A stretch of DNA of 64,000 nt from Granulosicoccus sp036478595 (GCA_036478595.1 JAZGEF010000009.1:1-64000), one strand, 5' to 3'. Shown: positions 8,073 through 18,364, numbered from the stretch's first letter. Notes: generated by a model from the sequence alone, not told the origin. Program-made: numbers and translations.

Positions 8073-10337
8073 CTACCTTGGGCCGACAGGATTATCCATT
8101 TGCGTCCATGGCGCTGCAAATACTTCATCACCTCGAATGTAGTAAACCGAATCGTTATAGATAACCGAACGATCGTTAAACCCGTACCACCAGGGGTTAC
8201 TGTTACCAGCAGGCTTCATAACTCCGGCTAAGCTAATACCAGCATCGGTTCCCGTACGAACATCAAAACCGTGCAGGCCCGTGTATTGCGTTCCGTACCA
8301 TTCCCAAGCTTGTTCTGGGTTTGGGCGTGTTGCTGGTTGTACTTCGCCAGCGACTGTAATACTAAGCGCTACTCGCGTTGGGTGTTGACCAGTTGCTGCT
8401 TGGATCGTTATGGCTCGGTGATCATCCAAAGCATTTGACTGGCTACCACGCTGGCCAATGATCAGCGACTGGACCTCAGTCGGCACAGCAGCGTTACTCA
8501 CATCAAACAACGCTAGTTTGATTCCTTGAACAACTGCACCACGGCCATCGCCAAAACCATTGTTTGCAGCGACTGCATCTTTCCCAATTCCAAGCAAGTA
8601 GTTTTCGCTAATCGGCTGCAAATAATCGCTATAGCCATCAATCTTTAGTTCACCAGCCAGGATAGGATCAGCTGGATCGGCAAGATCGATAACGTACAGT
8701 GGATCGGTTTGCCGGAATGTCACCAGGTAAGCTTTGTTACCTACAAAACGTGATGCATAAAGCTGTTCGCCTGGCTTGCCGATGTGCGCTGGTCGCGAAT
8801 CATTAGGCAGCTCACTAATGGTTTCTAGCTTGCCACTACCATTTGATTTAAGCACCGTTAGATTGATCGGGCTAATATCGGGCTGAAACCGATCTGAGTA
8901 AGTTGCTACTCGCAGGTAACCGTCTTTTTCACTCATACGAAACGGCTTACGCAATTCACTCCAGCCAAGATGGCCTTTCACTACGCCTGAGCCATTGTAG
9001 TTAAGCGAGCTACCAGAGATAACAAACTCGTGGATATCGGTATTGACGCGTGGATCGATATAGCCTACCGATGGCACTGCACCATTGTCGGAATCCACTT
9101 CAATATTGGCGGAGTTATCCCAGCGTGTAGTCGCTAGATAAACTGCATGGGGCGATGCATATAACGTTTCACTAGAGCCCATAAAGCAAGTGCTGTTGGT
9201 CAGATCCATTGTGTTTAGATCAATAACCGACAAGGTGATGATGTTTGGCACATAGTAAGACTCTTGACCGGCTTTTGGTGCAACAAAGCAAGCAGCTGGG
9301 TCAACCAAGGGTGTTTTCTCGTCAGTACCTAATTTGCTGTAATTAGGTAACAGAGTTGAAAGATCAACTGCTTCAACGGCTGCAATATACTCTTCTTCAG
9401 GTACGCCATAAGGCTCAATACCTTGAATCGTGGGGTAGTACCGGCTTGCAACAATTAAGTTACTGCCAATGCGGCGGCTGGATATTATCCGCCCATCAAT
9501 AACGAAATCTTCAGCAATTTTCGCGTTGCCAGGATCACTAACATCAACTCGCGAGATACCACTAACTTGATTTGAAAACCAATAAGGTTGATCCCAACGA
9601 GAGGCATAACTTTCATAACCGGTGCTGGTCACAATGGCGTTTTGCCCGTTACTCGCCGGATGCAAATACATGCCCTGCGCATTTCTGCCTTTTAAATCAA
9701 GTGTCATTTCAGCCACTGCAGTTGCATCTGGCGCATCGGGTTGAAACGACAAAATACGTAATTTGTTTACTACCGGCCTGGGCTCATAAAATGATGTATC
9801 AGCCACGCCAATCTCACTAGTGGTAGAGGTAGTGCCGAACGTGCCAGAATCAACGAATTCGGCAGCTAAACCGGCGTACGGATCATTTGCCGCAGTTAGC
9901 ACATACAAATAACTATTGTCGGCCTTAACTCGATCTTGCTCATCTATACCCACCTCTTGGACATTAGTGCCAGTGACGGTATCTCCACCAGTAAGCGATG
10001 CGCCGCTTACGCCAGAAGACGTCGCTGTATCGTTATTATCTGCTGTGGGTAACCCACCGTCACCTGTTGTACCACCAGTACTACTACCTGTAGTGCCAGC
10101 GCCTTCTTCATCGACCTGTAGCGCGGTAGGAAAATCTCTGTTGTAGGAGCTGTTAGCTGCCGTTTTAAGCAAGCCTTCTTTTAGCGCGGCGTAAAATTCA
10201 TCGCTGTTGTCGATACGTTTAAGCGTGGATTCGCTGGGTTCAATGTTAATCGGTCCAGTTGACGTGTCGCTATCGCTGCAACCACCCAGTATCAACATCG
10301 ATACGCTGGCCGCGAGAATGGTGAGTGTGAATTTCAT
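8073..10337 (-). CDS. Beta-propeller domain lipoprotein (Beta_propel family)
   Basis: A 754-residue exported protein. The lipobox LILGGC gives lipidation at Cys20, and SDSD after the Cys favours the outer membrane. A low-complexity Gly/Thr/Ser linker (about residues 85-115) is followed by about 600 residues with repeated beta-strand blades, resembling the Beta_propel family of secreted C-terminal propeller proteins (VGIDEQDRVKADNSYLYVL; PAHIGKPGEQLYASRFVGNKAYLVTFR). Function is unknown; propellers often bind peptides or sugars. The start was chosen at ATG 10337 because GGAGGC lies 8 bases upstream and the signal peptide begins there; the frame is open 39 codons further. It is a single-gene unit with no recognised partners. 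Confidence 0.85.
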   Translation of the reverse strand: MKFTLTILAASVSMLILGGCSDSDTSTGPINIEPSESTLKRIDNSDEFYAALKEGLLKTAANSSYNRDFPTALQVDEEGAGTTGSSTGGTTGDGGLPTADNNDTATSSGVSGASLTGGDTVTGTNVQEVGIDEQDRVKADNSYLYVLTAANDPYAGLAAEFVDSGTFGTTSTTSEIGVADTSFYEPRPVVNKLRILSFQPDAPDATAVAEMTLDLKGRNAQGMYLHPASNGQNAIVTSTGYESYASRWDQPYWFSNQVSGISRVDVSDPGNAKIAEDFVIDGRIISSRRIGSNLIVASRYYPTIQGIEPYGVPEEEYIAAVEAVDLSTLLPNYSKLGTDEKTPLVDPAACFVAPKAGQESYYVPNIITLSVIDLNTMDLTNSTCFMGSSETLYASPHAVYLATTRWDNSANIEVDSDNGAVPSVGYIDPRVNTDIHEFVISGSSLNYNGSGVVKGHLGWSELRKPFRMSEKDGYLRVATYSDRFQPDISPINLTVLKSNGSGKLETISELPNDSRPAHIGKPGEQLYASRFVGNKAYLVTFRQTDPLYVIDLADPADPILAGELKIDGYSDYLQPISENYLLGIGKDAVAANNGFGDGRGAVVQGIKLALFDVSNAAVPTEVQSLIIGQRGSQSNALDDHRAITIQAATGQHPTRVALSITVAGEVQPATRPNPEQAWEWYGTQYTGLHGFDVRTGTDAGISLAGVMKPAGNSNPWWYGFNDRSVIYNDSVYYIRGDEVFAAPWTQMDNPVGPR

Positions 10338-10577
10338 ATCAGTGAGCCTCCTAATTTGGGATATTTTTCCCAAGTATACTGCGTTAACGGCCGCACGCAA
10401 GGTATTTTTACTAACCAATCCGTAAATAGAGCCGTTTAGTGGTTTGAAGCACATTTCTGACCAGCACCCGGTTTAGAGGCCATTTGGTGTTAGCAGAACC
10501 AATTTGACCGGTGATGACTATCTGCCTAAAAGGCACCACGTCCTCAGGAGAGTATGCAAGGCGGTGTATGACCTGGT

Positions 10578-10754
10578 ATGTCGGAAGCGCCAAGTGGCCG
10601 TTCTCCCGTTAACTTTATGGTTTATGTGGCAAACGCTGATGAGGCGCTATCAAAAGCCGTTGCGGCTGGCATGACATTAGTGTCAGAAGTTGAAAAAGAC
10701 TCAGCAGATAACGTTAACAAGCGCGCCGCTGATTGGTTGGCATCGATGGGTTAA
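10578..10754 (+). pseudogene. Remnant of a VOC/PhnB-like gene
   Basis: The plus strand encodes 58 residues that look like two pieces of a VOC-superfamily (PhnB/glyoxalase-like) protein joined together. SGRSPVNFMVYVANADEAL and the following KAVAAGMTLVSEVE match the second beta-alpha-beta module, and then the sequence jumps to a typical C-terminal tail (NVNKRAADWLASMG). The strand that normally reads WGDR...DPFGHRW, with a metal ligand, is missing, and the whole first half upstream of 10578 is absent, with a stop at 10569. Its stop codon overlaps the end of chpA on the other strand. The ATG at 10578 could still be used, but no ribosome site is seen. Confidence 0.6.
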
Positions 10755-13700
10755 ATACTGCTCGTCGCAGCCTTTAATATTCCAAGCTCAGTCAGGGCGC
10801 GATGTAAATCTGCAGCGTGATACGGCTTTCCAATAAAATGTGATGCACCCAATGCACGCGCTTTTTCCCGCTCAGCCTCGCCATTGCGCGTGCTGATCAT
10901 TACTATCGGTAAACGATGCTCGGGATAAAGTTGTCGTAAATGCTGAAGCAACTCCAAACCATTAAGCCTTGGCATGTCGATATCGAGTAGCAACACATCT
11001 GGCAATTGCTGCTGCAGCATACTCAGCGCCTCAATACCATCACGTGCCATGCGGCTATGAATACCTTGCTCTTCAAGGAAATGTTCTGCTGCTACACGCA
11101 TAGTAATTGAATCATCAACAACCAGGGCAACCGGCATTGGCCGAGCTTGTTGTGCGGTTTGTTGCAAGATTTTAACTGACATGATTTGCATCAAGCGTGG
11201 CATATCGAGTATTAACACAGCCGCACCATCTGCGAGCACGCAGCCACCCTTGAAGCGTTTTAAACCCATGAGTTGTGGCCCAATGGGCTGTGCGATCACT
11301 TCCCGATAACCGACAACTGCATCCACATCAAGTGCAATATGGCTATCACCTGCCTGAGCCAATATGCAGGCGTGGGCGCGACCCTTATCACGTATAAACA
11401 ATGACGGAATCGTATCCGGGCTATCCAGCGTGCCCAACATGCTCGACAAACGATAAGCTGTATATTGCCTGCCGTTAAATTCGTGTGTTGCTTGTGAGCC
11501 TTCAAGTTCTGCTAAAACGGTGTGTACATGTTTTACCGGTATTGCGTAATGGGCGTGACCACAACGAACTAACACCACTTGATTCACGATCACTTTTTGT
11601 GGCAAGCGCAAACTGATGGTGGTGCCGGCGCCAGGCACAGATGCTATTTGTAAAGTACCACCAAGTGATAGCGCAAGTTGATCAACTACTGCCAAACCCA
11701 TGCCTCGGCCAGAAACTTCATCTGCCTCCTCACGTGTACTGAAACCTGGCTCACAAAGCGCATCACGCAATGCCTGCCCCGTTTCCAGCTGCGATAAGCC
11801 GGCGGCCACTCTAGCGTTGTTCAGGCGTTCGATATCGATACCTGCGCCATCATCCTTGACGGTAATGACAAGATCATTACCATCAAGGTCAGCCTCAACG
11901 GTGATTTTGCCTTGCGCTGGCTTTTGATTGGCGAGGCGGTCTTTGGCGGGTTCGATACCGTGCGCAACCGCATTGCGCACCAAGTGTTCCAGCGGGCCTA
12001 ACAATTGTCGGTACAAGGAACGATCAAGATTGATTGCGGAGCCCGAGCACTGCATGCTCAGCGTCACTCCAAGCAGGGATGCACTATCGTGAGCGGCTCG
12101 TTCGAGTCGAGTCTGACAAGCGCCAAACTGAACCAATTGCGCACGTATTAAAGATTGTTGTAGCTCGGCATCAGCGCGTGAACCCTGTAGATGCTCAGAC
12201 TCAGCAGATTGTAAGGTGCTAGCAAGAGAGGTCCGCACAGCGTCTAGATCTGCCAGCATTTCTTGTTCTGCAGCGGTAGGTTGCCGTGAGGTTTTATGCA
12301 CCTGTTTGCGCAAACGTTGCGTAGACGAGTCAAGATCACGATAAATTTCGTTGAGCTTTAGTAACTGCTCACCTAGCTTCGCTTGGCTGACACTGGCTTG
12401 AGTCGCCAACGACATCATCTTCGCAAACCCAGATTCACTTACCGTGATGTTTTCCTCTGATGACAACGGCGATCCAGCCACCATAGTTTCTGGCAATGCT
12501 GAACGCGCTTTTGATAAAGGTAATGACGCGGGCAGTGATTGACTCAACAACATAGGTTGCAGCAGGGCGAATTCTTGTTCGATTCGCGTAACGTCGGCTT
12601 GCCTACCAGCATCTAGCAATGGTTCAAGATCGTGCACCCGGGTAGCAAACTCTGCGAAGCCAGCCATGCGCGCACTGCCTTTTAACGTATGCACTGGCGA
12701 CTTTAGATCATGGAGCAAACTCAACAGTTCGATGCTGCCACTATTATGCTGATCTATGGAGGTGCGCATCTGTTCAAGCAAATCGGTTGCTTCCTCAACA
12801 AACACACCTTTTAGAGATGCGCTGAGGCGTTGCTCCAGGGTTCGCGTCTCCAGGGCAAACACGGGTGGCTCCGATACCACTAGTTCTGCAAACTCCGCAA
12901 TAGCTTGCTCGATATCGACAAGTATCGTTGCTGCATTGGATCCATTTTTCAATGCATCAAGCCGTGCCTGTAATGCATCAACAACTTGTTGCACAAGAAT
13001 GGTTTCATCCGCATTAAATACATGACCATGGCGCTGACGCTGAAGCGCTACTTTTTGCAATGGCTGCGCCAGTACAATAATGCATGCTTCACCAACGGTT
13101 TGTGCGCTGCCAGTCAATGTGTGCAAGGCTCTTAATACACCCGGTGTAGGCAGCGCCGCCGTTCGTTCATTAGGTTGTTCGGCCGCCGTTTTTAAAGCAC
13201 CGCGTAAGGCGTCAATGTGTCCTTGGCATTCCAGAAAAAAAACGTGCTGCAAGGTGCTGTCGTGATCATTTGTTTTCGTTTTGCGTTCTTGGCGAAGACT
13301 TGTTAATCGATCCGTTTGTTGCGGGTCCGTATGTTGCCGATCAGGTTCCGGAAAATCACTATCGACTATTTGCACCAGATCGCTGGCATCAAATTCAGCC
13401 ACTTGTAGCTCATCCAAGCTAGCCGCGACATCAGTAGGTTTAACGGTATTGTTAGGTGAATAAGTTTGTGCATCCAATGCATCAATAAGCTTGCTAAAAC
13501 CAACGATATGATCAGAATGCCCTTGATGCTGATCCATAAGCTGAGGTAATACCGCATGTGACTCCTCAAGTAAAGGCATAGAATCGAGCACGGACGCTTG
13601 CTGCGCGACCAATCGTGATATCAAACCGACATTAGCTTTAGAGAGCTTTAGTAGATCTGGCGCAGCATGCTGTTGTGCAGCCACAAATAGCGTCTCCCAA

Positions 13701-15652
13701 GATACCAGCAGTGTTTGAGTGGCCTCAGCTTGATTGCCTTGGCTTGACGGCTTGTTGAGTTCCAGCAGCTGGTCACCTACCACAGCCATTTGATCCAGCG
13801 ACACATCAATTAAGCTTGCCAGTGCATCACCGCTAATAGCAATCACTTGTGTTTCATCGAGTTCGCTTGTTATGCCATCGGCCTCCGCCCCCATCTCGGC
13901 AGTGACCGAGTGTTCCAGTTGCTGCATGATGATCTCAGCATTCATCAGCAGTTGACTAGCTGCATCGTGCGGGCTCAGCACGGACGCCATGTAGTAGTCG
14001 ACAGAAACTAACAGTTCAGCAAATTGCCGTTTGGATTGCATGCCAGGCCATTGCACAGCGCAGTAATCTAAAAATGAGCGCATGCCTTTAAGCAACGGTG
14101 ATACTTCAGGCAAAGGCAGAATTTGCAACACCTGCTCTAATTCTTCTAGGCTTTGGCGGGCAGCAAAAAGTGTTGTTTGCTGATTTTTATCAGGAATCGC
14201 ATTTGATGAATTGCTAAACAAACGCTCAAGGTTATGTTCAATGCTCTGCAACTGTTGTTGAGCTTGTGACAACAAGCGATGTTGTGGATGCTCTTCAAGT
14301 GTTACTACACTGCCAGCTAAATGGCCAGGTGTATCAAACGCTTGCGTAAATTGGCTCAACTCTGTTGCCGGTAATTGATGCTGCCTATCTAATGAGCGTC
14401 TAAACCGGATAGTAGCTTGTGCAATATCCAAGCGCTGTTCGCGAGTATTACCTGCAGCGTCACGTGCCATCGTTGCTAAACCAGAATTAATCGCAACCAG
14501 GTGTGCCAATGCTCGATGCTCATCCAGCATCAGCAACGCCGGCTCAAGTTGAGATAGTCGCGTGCGCAAGCCAAGCGCCTCACTATGGCTTGGATCACTT
14601 GCCGCTTGACTAAGCCAACGCTGTAAGGACTCAATTTCGTGCGACACGCTGTCCCTCACCGATTGCCCGAGGGCGGTCGATATTTTGGAGGGCACAAACG
14701 CTTGCTTTAGTGCGGCGTCGTTTTTTAAGCTAAATAACTCAAGATCAAAATCTTTACGCAGGTTTACCGCTTTTCCAGATGTCAGCTTTTCAGTGGCGAT
14801 GGTGTATAAGAAGTTTCGAAAAACGGTGTCAGGGCTTAGCACTGCTTGCAACGGAAAATCCGCCGCTGACAAGGTGGCCCATCTTTGTAACAGGCGTTCA
14901 AATTGTGCGAACTGATGCTTAAGCAGAAGTGTGGTTTGCAGCTCTCCTGCAGCTATCGATTCTGCTACTACTGCAGCACTATTAAACAACAACACTAAAG
15001 GTTGCAATTGTGTGGGTGCTTGGTTTACGTTTGCCAGATCAGTTAATAATACGGCTAATTCTTTCATTGCCGCCGCAGAATCAGCAGCGTTGTACCAATC
15101 GAGCAGCGCGCGAATCAATGGTTGTCGTGAAACGATAATCTGATCGGTGAAGCGCGCAAGCTCATTTGTGCTCGGCACCGCCAATTGCGTAACATCAGGG
15201 AGCTGGATACCTGCCGCCAGCAATAAGTTTTCTGATAAAAGATTCGCATCTCGAAGCGCGCGGCATTCATTAAGCACTGGCATCGCCGACAACACGCTAT
15301 CAGTCGCCCCCGGCCATTGTAGATAAGACAGGTAATCGGTAAACACATCCACAGCATTGAGCAAGGTATGCGCATTGCCCTCAGATAGCTCATTCTGTGC
15401 ATCAGACAGGTATTGCACTACCTCAATGATCTCTTCGATAATCAGCGCAGCCCCTGGCCTAGACAACAGTATCAGCACCGCATGAATGCGAATAGACACC
15501 GCAGACAACTGCACCCAATCGGATGGCTGGTTTTGATTGGTGGCAGTACGAGCCAGAGCAGCAAGCTGCGATGCTTCATCAAGCAGCTGCGTCAGCGCCT
15601 GCCTGGAAAAGTCTGGTGTTAACCTGCCTGATGTGTCAACGGCCGTTCGCAT
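10751..15652 (-). CDS. chpA: ChpA/PilL-type hybrid chemosensory kinase
   Basis: CheA-like histidine kinase at the centre of the Pil-Chp system, which controls type IV pilus extension, twitching and surface sensing. Of its 1,633 residues, the first about 800 are helical. Hpt-like helices carry HTLTGSA near residue 846 and HTLKGSA near 987. They are followed by a CheA dimer/kinase core (LVRNAVAHGIE near 1225; SGRGMGLAVV), a CheW-like domain from about 1360 and a receiver domain from about 1508 (VVDDS; LLLDIDMP with the phospho-Asp). Pseudomonas ChpA is much longer (about 2,470 residues) with more phosphotransfer domains. The start lies 2 bases after the pilJ stop, and the gene closes the operon pilG-pilH-pilI-pilJ-chpA; pilK, chpB and chpC are not here. 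Confidence 0.92.
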   Translation of the reverse strand: MRTAVDTSGRLTPDFSRQALTQLLDEASQLAALARTATNQNQPSDWVQLSAVSIRIHAVLILLSRPGAALIIEEIIEVVQYLSDAQNELSEGNAHTLLNAVDVFTDYLSYLQWPGATDSVLSAMPVLNECRALRDANLLSENLLLAAGIQLPDVTQLAVPSTNELARFTDQIIVSRQPLIRALLDWYNAADSAAAMKELAVLLTDLANVNQAPTQLQPLVLLFNSAAVVAESIAAGELQTTLLLKHQFAQFERLLQRWATLSAADFPLQAVLSPDTVFRNFLYTIATEKLTSGKAVNLRKDFDLELFSLKNDAALKQAFVPSKISTALGQSVRDSVSHEIESLQRWLSQAASDPSHSEALGLRTRLSQLEPALLMLDEHRALAHLVAINSGLATMARDAAGNTREQRLDIAQATIRFRRSLDRQHQLPATELSQFTQAFDTPGHLAGSVVTLEEHPQHRLLSQAQQQLQSIEHNLERLFSNSSNAIPDKNQQTTLFAARQSLEELEQVLQILPLPEVSPLLKGMRSFLDYCAVQWPGMQSKRQFAELLVSVDYYMASVLSPHDAASQLLMNAEIIMQQLEHSVTAEMGAEADGITSELDETQVIAISGDALASLIDVSLDQMAVVGDQLLELNKPSSQGNQAEATQTLLVSWETLFVAAQQHAAPDLLKLSKANVGLISRLVAQQASVLDSMPLLEESHAVLPQLMDQHQGHSDHIVGFSKLIDALDAQTYSPNNTVKPTDVAASLDELQVAEFDASDLVQIVDSDFPEPDRQHTDPQQTDRLTSLRQERKTKTNDHDSTLQHVFFLECQGHIDALRGALKTAAEQPNERTAALPTPGVLRALHTLTGSAQTVGEACIIVLAQPLQKVALQRQRHGHVFNADETILVQQVVDALQARLDALKNGSNAATILVDIEQAIAEFAELVVSEPPVFALETRTLEQRLSASLKGVFVEEATDLLEQMRTSIDQHNSGSIELLSLLHDLKSPVHTLKGSARMAGFAEFATRVHDLEPLLDAGRQADVTRIEQEFALLQPMLLSQSLPASLPLSKARSALPETMVAGSPLSSEENITVSESGFAKMMSLATQASVSQAKLGEQLLKLNEIYRDLDSSTQRLRKQVHKTSRQPTAAEQEMLADLDAVRTSLASTLQSAESEHLQGSRADAELQQSLIRAQLVQFGACQTRLERAAHDSASLLGVTLSMQCSGSAINLDRSLYRQLLGPLEHLVRNAVAHGIEPAKDRLANQKPAQGKITVEADLDGNDLVITVKDDGAGIDIERLNNARVAAGLSQLETGQALRDALCEPGFSTREEADEVSGRGMGLAVVDQLALSLGGTLQIASVPGAGTTISLRLPQKVIVNQVVLVRCGHAHYAIPVKHVHTVLAELEGSQATHEFNGRQYTAYRLSSMLGTLDSPDTIPSLFIRDKGRAHACILAQAGDSHIALDVDAVVGYREVIAQPIGPQLMGLKRFKGGCVLADGAAVLILDMPRLMQIMSVKILQQTAQQARPMPVALVVDDSITMRVAAEHFLEEQGIHSRMARDGIEALSMLQQQLPDVLLLDIDMPRLNGLELLQHLRQLYPEHRLPIVMISTRNGEAEREKARALGASHFIGKPYHAADLHRALTELGILKAATSSI

Positions 15653-15654
15653 CG

Positions 15655-17559
15655 CTAGTCGATCCCCGAAGCGGGCCGCTCATTACCCTGCTGGGCAAGT
15701 TCATGCGAACGATGATCAACCTCAACTGCCGCCCTTACTTTTTGTGCAACACGCGCTGATGCCGACGATGGCACCACAGCCTCGTCATCATTTTCAGTTT
15801 CTGGCAGCGCAAAACCTGCAACGCTTGTTAATAATGCATTAGCCATTAATTGCAAATCTTCCAAATCGCTAGCAGCGTCTTGCAAGCCAACGGCTGAATC
15901 ACGTGTGATGCCATTGATCACGCCCATGTTAGAAGACAGCTGTCGAACTACACCGGCTTGTCGCAAAGTTTTGGATGCAATGTCATTAATTTGATTTTGC
16001 AAATCATGGGAAACCGCCTCGATCGCCTTCAGGCTTTGACTGGCTTGTACGGCCTTTTGATGCCCTGCATCCAATTCACCATTGGTTTTTTTCACCGATG
16101 ATAAAGTCAGCGCGGCATCCTGTTGAATGATTCCTGCCAAGTGTGCGATATCGCGAGTCGCGACTCGCAAGGTGCTGGCTAGTTGAGTGATCTCTGCTGA
16201 CAACCTGGATAATTCGACTGTTTCGCCACCGCCGGTTGCGGCGGCGGCACGGATAGTTGTGTTAAGAGCCAACAAATCGGTGTTCTTAGCAACACGCTGT
16301 ATATCAGTAACATGTTTTTTTATTGCATCAGAGCTTTCAACTAAGCGCTGCATTAATCGGCTTGTCATGTGTGCTTGTTCACGTATGTTGACTAGGCCTT
16401 TAACGCTGGCATCAATCGCTTGAGTACCTTGCTGCGCCTGCTCAACTGAATCAACGGCAATACGGGATGACTCAGCCGCATGCGCAGAAAGCTGTGCCAT
16501 GGTATCGCTCATCACATTCAGATAATTCGACGAGCGGTGAATTTCACGGGCTTGCACGCTGCTGGCTTGCGCCAAACTATTTGCAGATTCGCGCGTCTTA
16601 CCCACAGACTCATTCACTTGGGCAGCTGAACCTTTTATAGCACCGACCAGCCAACGCAATTCAGTCACTGCGTAGTTAAAAGCATCAGCGAGTGCACCCG
16701 TCATGGCTTCACTCACGGTTGCTTGAACACGCAGATCACCATCGGCTAGAGGCTCCATCTCATCAAGTAGTTGCAGAATCGCGTTTTGGTTAGCACGTGA
16801 ATCTACTGTGCGAACTGCTGGTTTCTCATGCAGAGGCTGTTGGCCCGATTGATAAAACAAAAAAAGCGCCGTGACTAATGCGACTGCCAATAAGGGGAAC
16901 AAGGCGAGCAGCCACGGTGTTAAGGATTGATGCTGCCCTGAAATATATGCATTTGCTGATGCTGCCGTTTGCGCGGGTATTGAATTACCAGCTTGAGCAT
17001 CGGTAGGCAGTGATGCCGTGCGACTGGCTTCAGTGCGACTGGCTTCAGTGCGACTGGCTTCAGTGCGGCCTCGCAGCAGAGCGTAATCAGAGCGCAGAGT
17101 GTCGACTAGTGCAGTAGCCTCTGGTGTCGCAATGGTTTGTTTCTCAACTGCGTTTTCCAAACGCGATAGTTCGGCCGAATATTCCTGCCAAGCAAGTTCG
17201 TTTGCCGGATCGGCACTGATCGCTTGCAAATGTTGAAGCATGGTTAGCGAAATTCCCGCCTCTTTGGTTGTGTTGCGACCACTAAGTAGCCAGCGCTGCA
17301 ATGTCATCACGCTAGACGTGTGCTCACCTAACCGTTGTTGAATAGACTCCGGTGCAACAGCATTGCTCATGCCGTTGGTAACTACTCCAGATTGCTGGCT
17401 TATCGCGGCATTGCTGGACAGCAGTTTTAGCAATACGCCTATCGACAACAGCAGTACAAGCGGCAACACCATAAATGCTAGGCGTTGAGATCGTGACAAG
17501 CGCTGCCACCTCGTACTAAATGGAGTACTGAACTGCGAAGTGAGCTGTCTGATGCTCAC
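15655..17559 (-). CDS. pilJ: Methyl-accepting chemotaxis protein PilJ
   Basis: Inner-membrane receptor of the Pil-Chp pathway, thought to sense pilin or surface contact. The 634 residues have a first membrane helix at about 28-48, a periplasmic domain, a second helix near 213-233, a HAMP-like stretch and a long cytoplasmic signalling hairpin (AKNTDLLALNTTIRAAAA near 420-440 is the conserved MCP tip region). A short tandem repeat of RTEAS lies in the periplasmic part just before the second helix. The start is GTG, overlapping the pilI stop by 4 bases (GTGA). The absence of pilK, the methyltransferase gene that normally follows, is notable. Confidence 0.92.
   Translation of the reverse strand: MSIRQLTSQFSTPFSTRWQRLSRSQRLAFMVLPLVLLLSIGVLLKLLSSNAAISQQSGVVTNGMSNAVAPESIQQRLGEHTSSVMTLQRWLLSGRNTTKEAGISLTMLQHLQAISADPANELAWQEYSAELSRLENAVEKQTIATPEATALVDTLRSDYALLRGRTEASRTEASRTEASRTASLPTDAQAGNSIPAQTAASANAYISGQHQSLTPWLLALFPLLAVALVTALFLFYQSGQQPLHEKPAVRTVDSRANQNAILQLLDEMEPLADGDLRVQATVSEAMTGALADAFNYAVTELRWLVGAIKGSAAQVNESVGKTRESANSLAQASSVQAREIHRSSNYLNVMSDTMAQLSAHAAESSRIAVDSVEQAQQGTQAIDASVKGLVNIREQAHMTSRLMQRLVESSDAIKKHVTDIQRVAKNTDLLALNTTIRAAAATGGGETVELSRLSAEITQLASTLRVATRDIAHLAGIIQQDAALTLSSVKKTNGELDAGHQKAVQASQSLKAIEAVSHDLQNQINDIASKTLRQAGVVRQLSSNMGVINGITRDSAVGLQDAASDLEDLQLMANALLTSVAGFALPETENDDEAVVPSSASARVAQKVRAAVEVDHRSHELAQQGNERPASGID
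17018..17067 (-). repeat. 15-bp tandem repeat inside pilJ
   Basis: The unit GTGCGACTGGCTTCA (plus strand) occurs three times in full from 17018 to 17062, plus 5 bases of a fourth. Each unit adds five residues (RTEAS), so copy-number changes keep the frame and would only lengthen or shorten the periplasmic linker of PilJ. Confidence 0.9.
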
Positions 17560-17993
17560 GCGGATACCCCTATGTCGACAAAACGTTTGGATTGTAGTAA
17601 TCGCGGCACATCTAGCACCCAGTGCTCACCGGTACTGGTATTTAATGAATAGGTAAATAATGGAGCATTAGCCTGCAACTCCAGTGGCAACGCGGCATTA
17701 CTAGCCTTTGTAGCGGTATCGTCGACACCCATTACTTCGTCAACACGAAGCGCACCCACACCCACATCAGGGCTAAGACTCAGGGTGCGTCCCGAGGCCG
17801 GCGGCAGTTCCAAATAACTGCCAAAATCCGTGACGGGGATCAACACGCCATCAGCAACGGCCAAGCCGAGAAACCACTTTTGCGTATCTCCGACTGCTTG
17901 CAAGGCAAGCTCATCATGGATAGCGTGAACAATCGATGATGCAATTGCGAATGATTGCCCACCAGCTCGGAACATAACGTGCGCTTGGCTCAT
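17556..17993 (-). CDS. pilI: CheW-like adaptor PilI
   Basis: Scaffold protein that couples the receptor PilJ to the kinase ChpA. The 145 residues form one CheW-like domain (MFRAGGQSFAIASSIV at the start; FLGLAVADGVLIPVTDFGSYL in the middle). It is shorter than the usual PilI (about 178 residues), but the fold markers are present. Both ends overlap neighbours by 4 bases: ATG 17993 overlaps the pilH stop, and its stop overlaps the GTG of pilJ. This tight packing points to translational coupling in the operon. Confidence 0.85.
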   Translation of the reverse strand: MSQAHVMFRAGGQSFAIASSIVHAIHDELALQAVGDTQKWFLGLAVADGVLIPVTDFGSYLELPPASGRTLSLSPDVGVGALRVDEVMGVDDTATKASNAALPLELQANAPLFTYSLNTSTGEHWVLDVPRLLQSKRFVDIGVSA

Positions 17994-18358
17994 ATATCTG
18001 ACAATGCCGTTTTAATGCTGTTAATTAGAACGTCGCGATTAACAGGTTTGATCAAGTAATCAGTAGCACCTTGCCGTATGCCCCAAATACGATCAGTTTC
18101 TTGATCTTTGGTGGACAGCATGATGATTGGAATATCAGCTGTCTCGGCACTTTTTTGTAATTCCCGTGTAGCCTGAAAACCATTCACGCCGGGCATGACT
18201 ATGTCCATTAGGATCAAATCAGGCCTGAGCTCACTTGCTAGTGCTATGCCCTCTTCGCCGGTTGATGCCGTTTTAACCTTGTAACCGTTTTCACGCAGCA
18301 CCGCGCTGTAGGCGTGAGTGTCGGTGGGAGAGTCTTCTATAAGGAGTATTTCTGCCAC
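17990..18358 (-). CDS. pilH: Response regulator PilH
   Basis: Single-domain CheY-like receiver of the Pil-Chp system; in Pseudomonas PilH opposes PilG and is linked to pilus retraction. The 122 residues show the acidic pocket (ED at 8-9), the phosphoacceptor Asp52 in LILMDIVMP and the conserved Lys in STKD. The length is that of a bare receiver. The start is GTG at 18358, 6 bases after the pilG stop. Assignment as PilH rather than PilG follows gene order. Confidence 0.9.
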   Translation of the reverse strand: MAEILLIEDSPTDTHAYSAVLRENGYKVKTASTGEEGIALASELRPDLILMDIVMPGVNGFQATRELQKSAETADIPIIMLSTKDQETDRIWGIRQGATDYLIKPVNRDVLINSIKTALSDI

Positions 18359-18364
18359 TGTGAC

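Noticed and set aside
10411..10593. 60-codon open frame upstream of the beta-propeller lipoprotein
   Set aside because: No ribosome site and no recognisable family; it overlaps the VOC remnant on the other strand.
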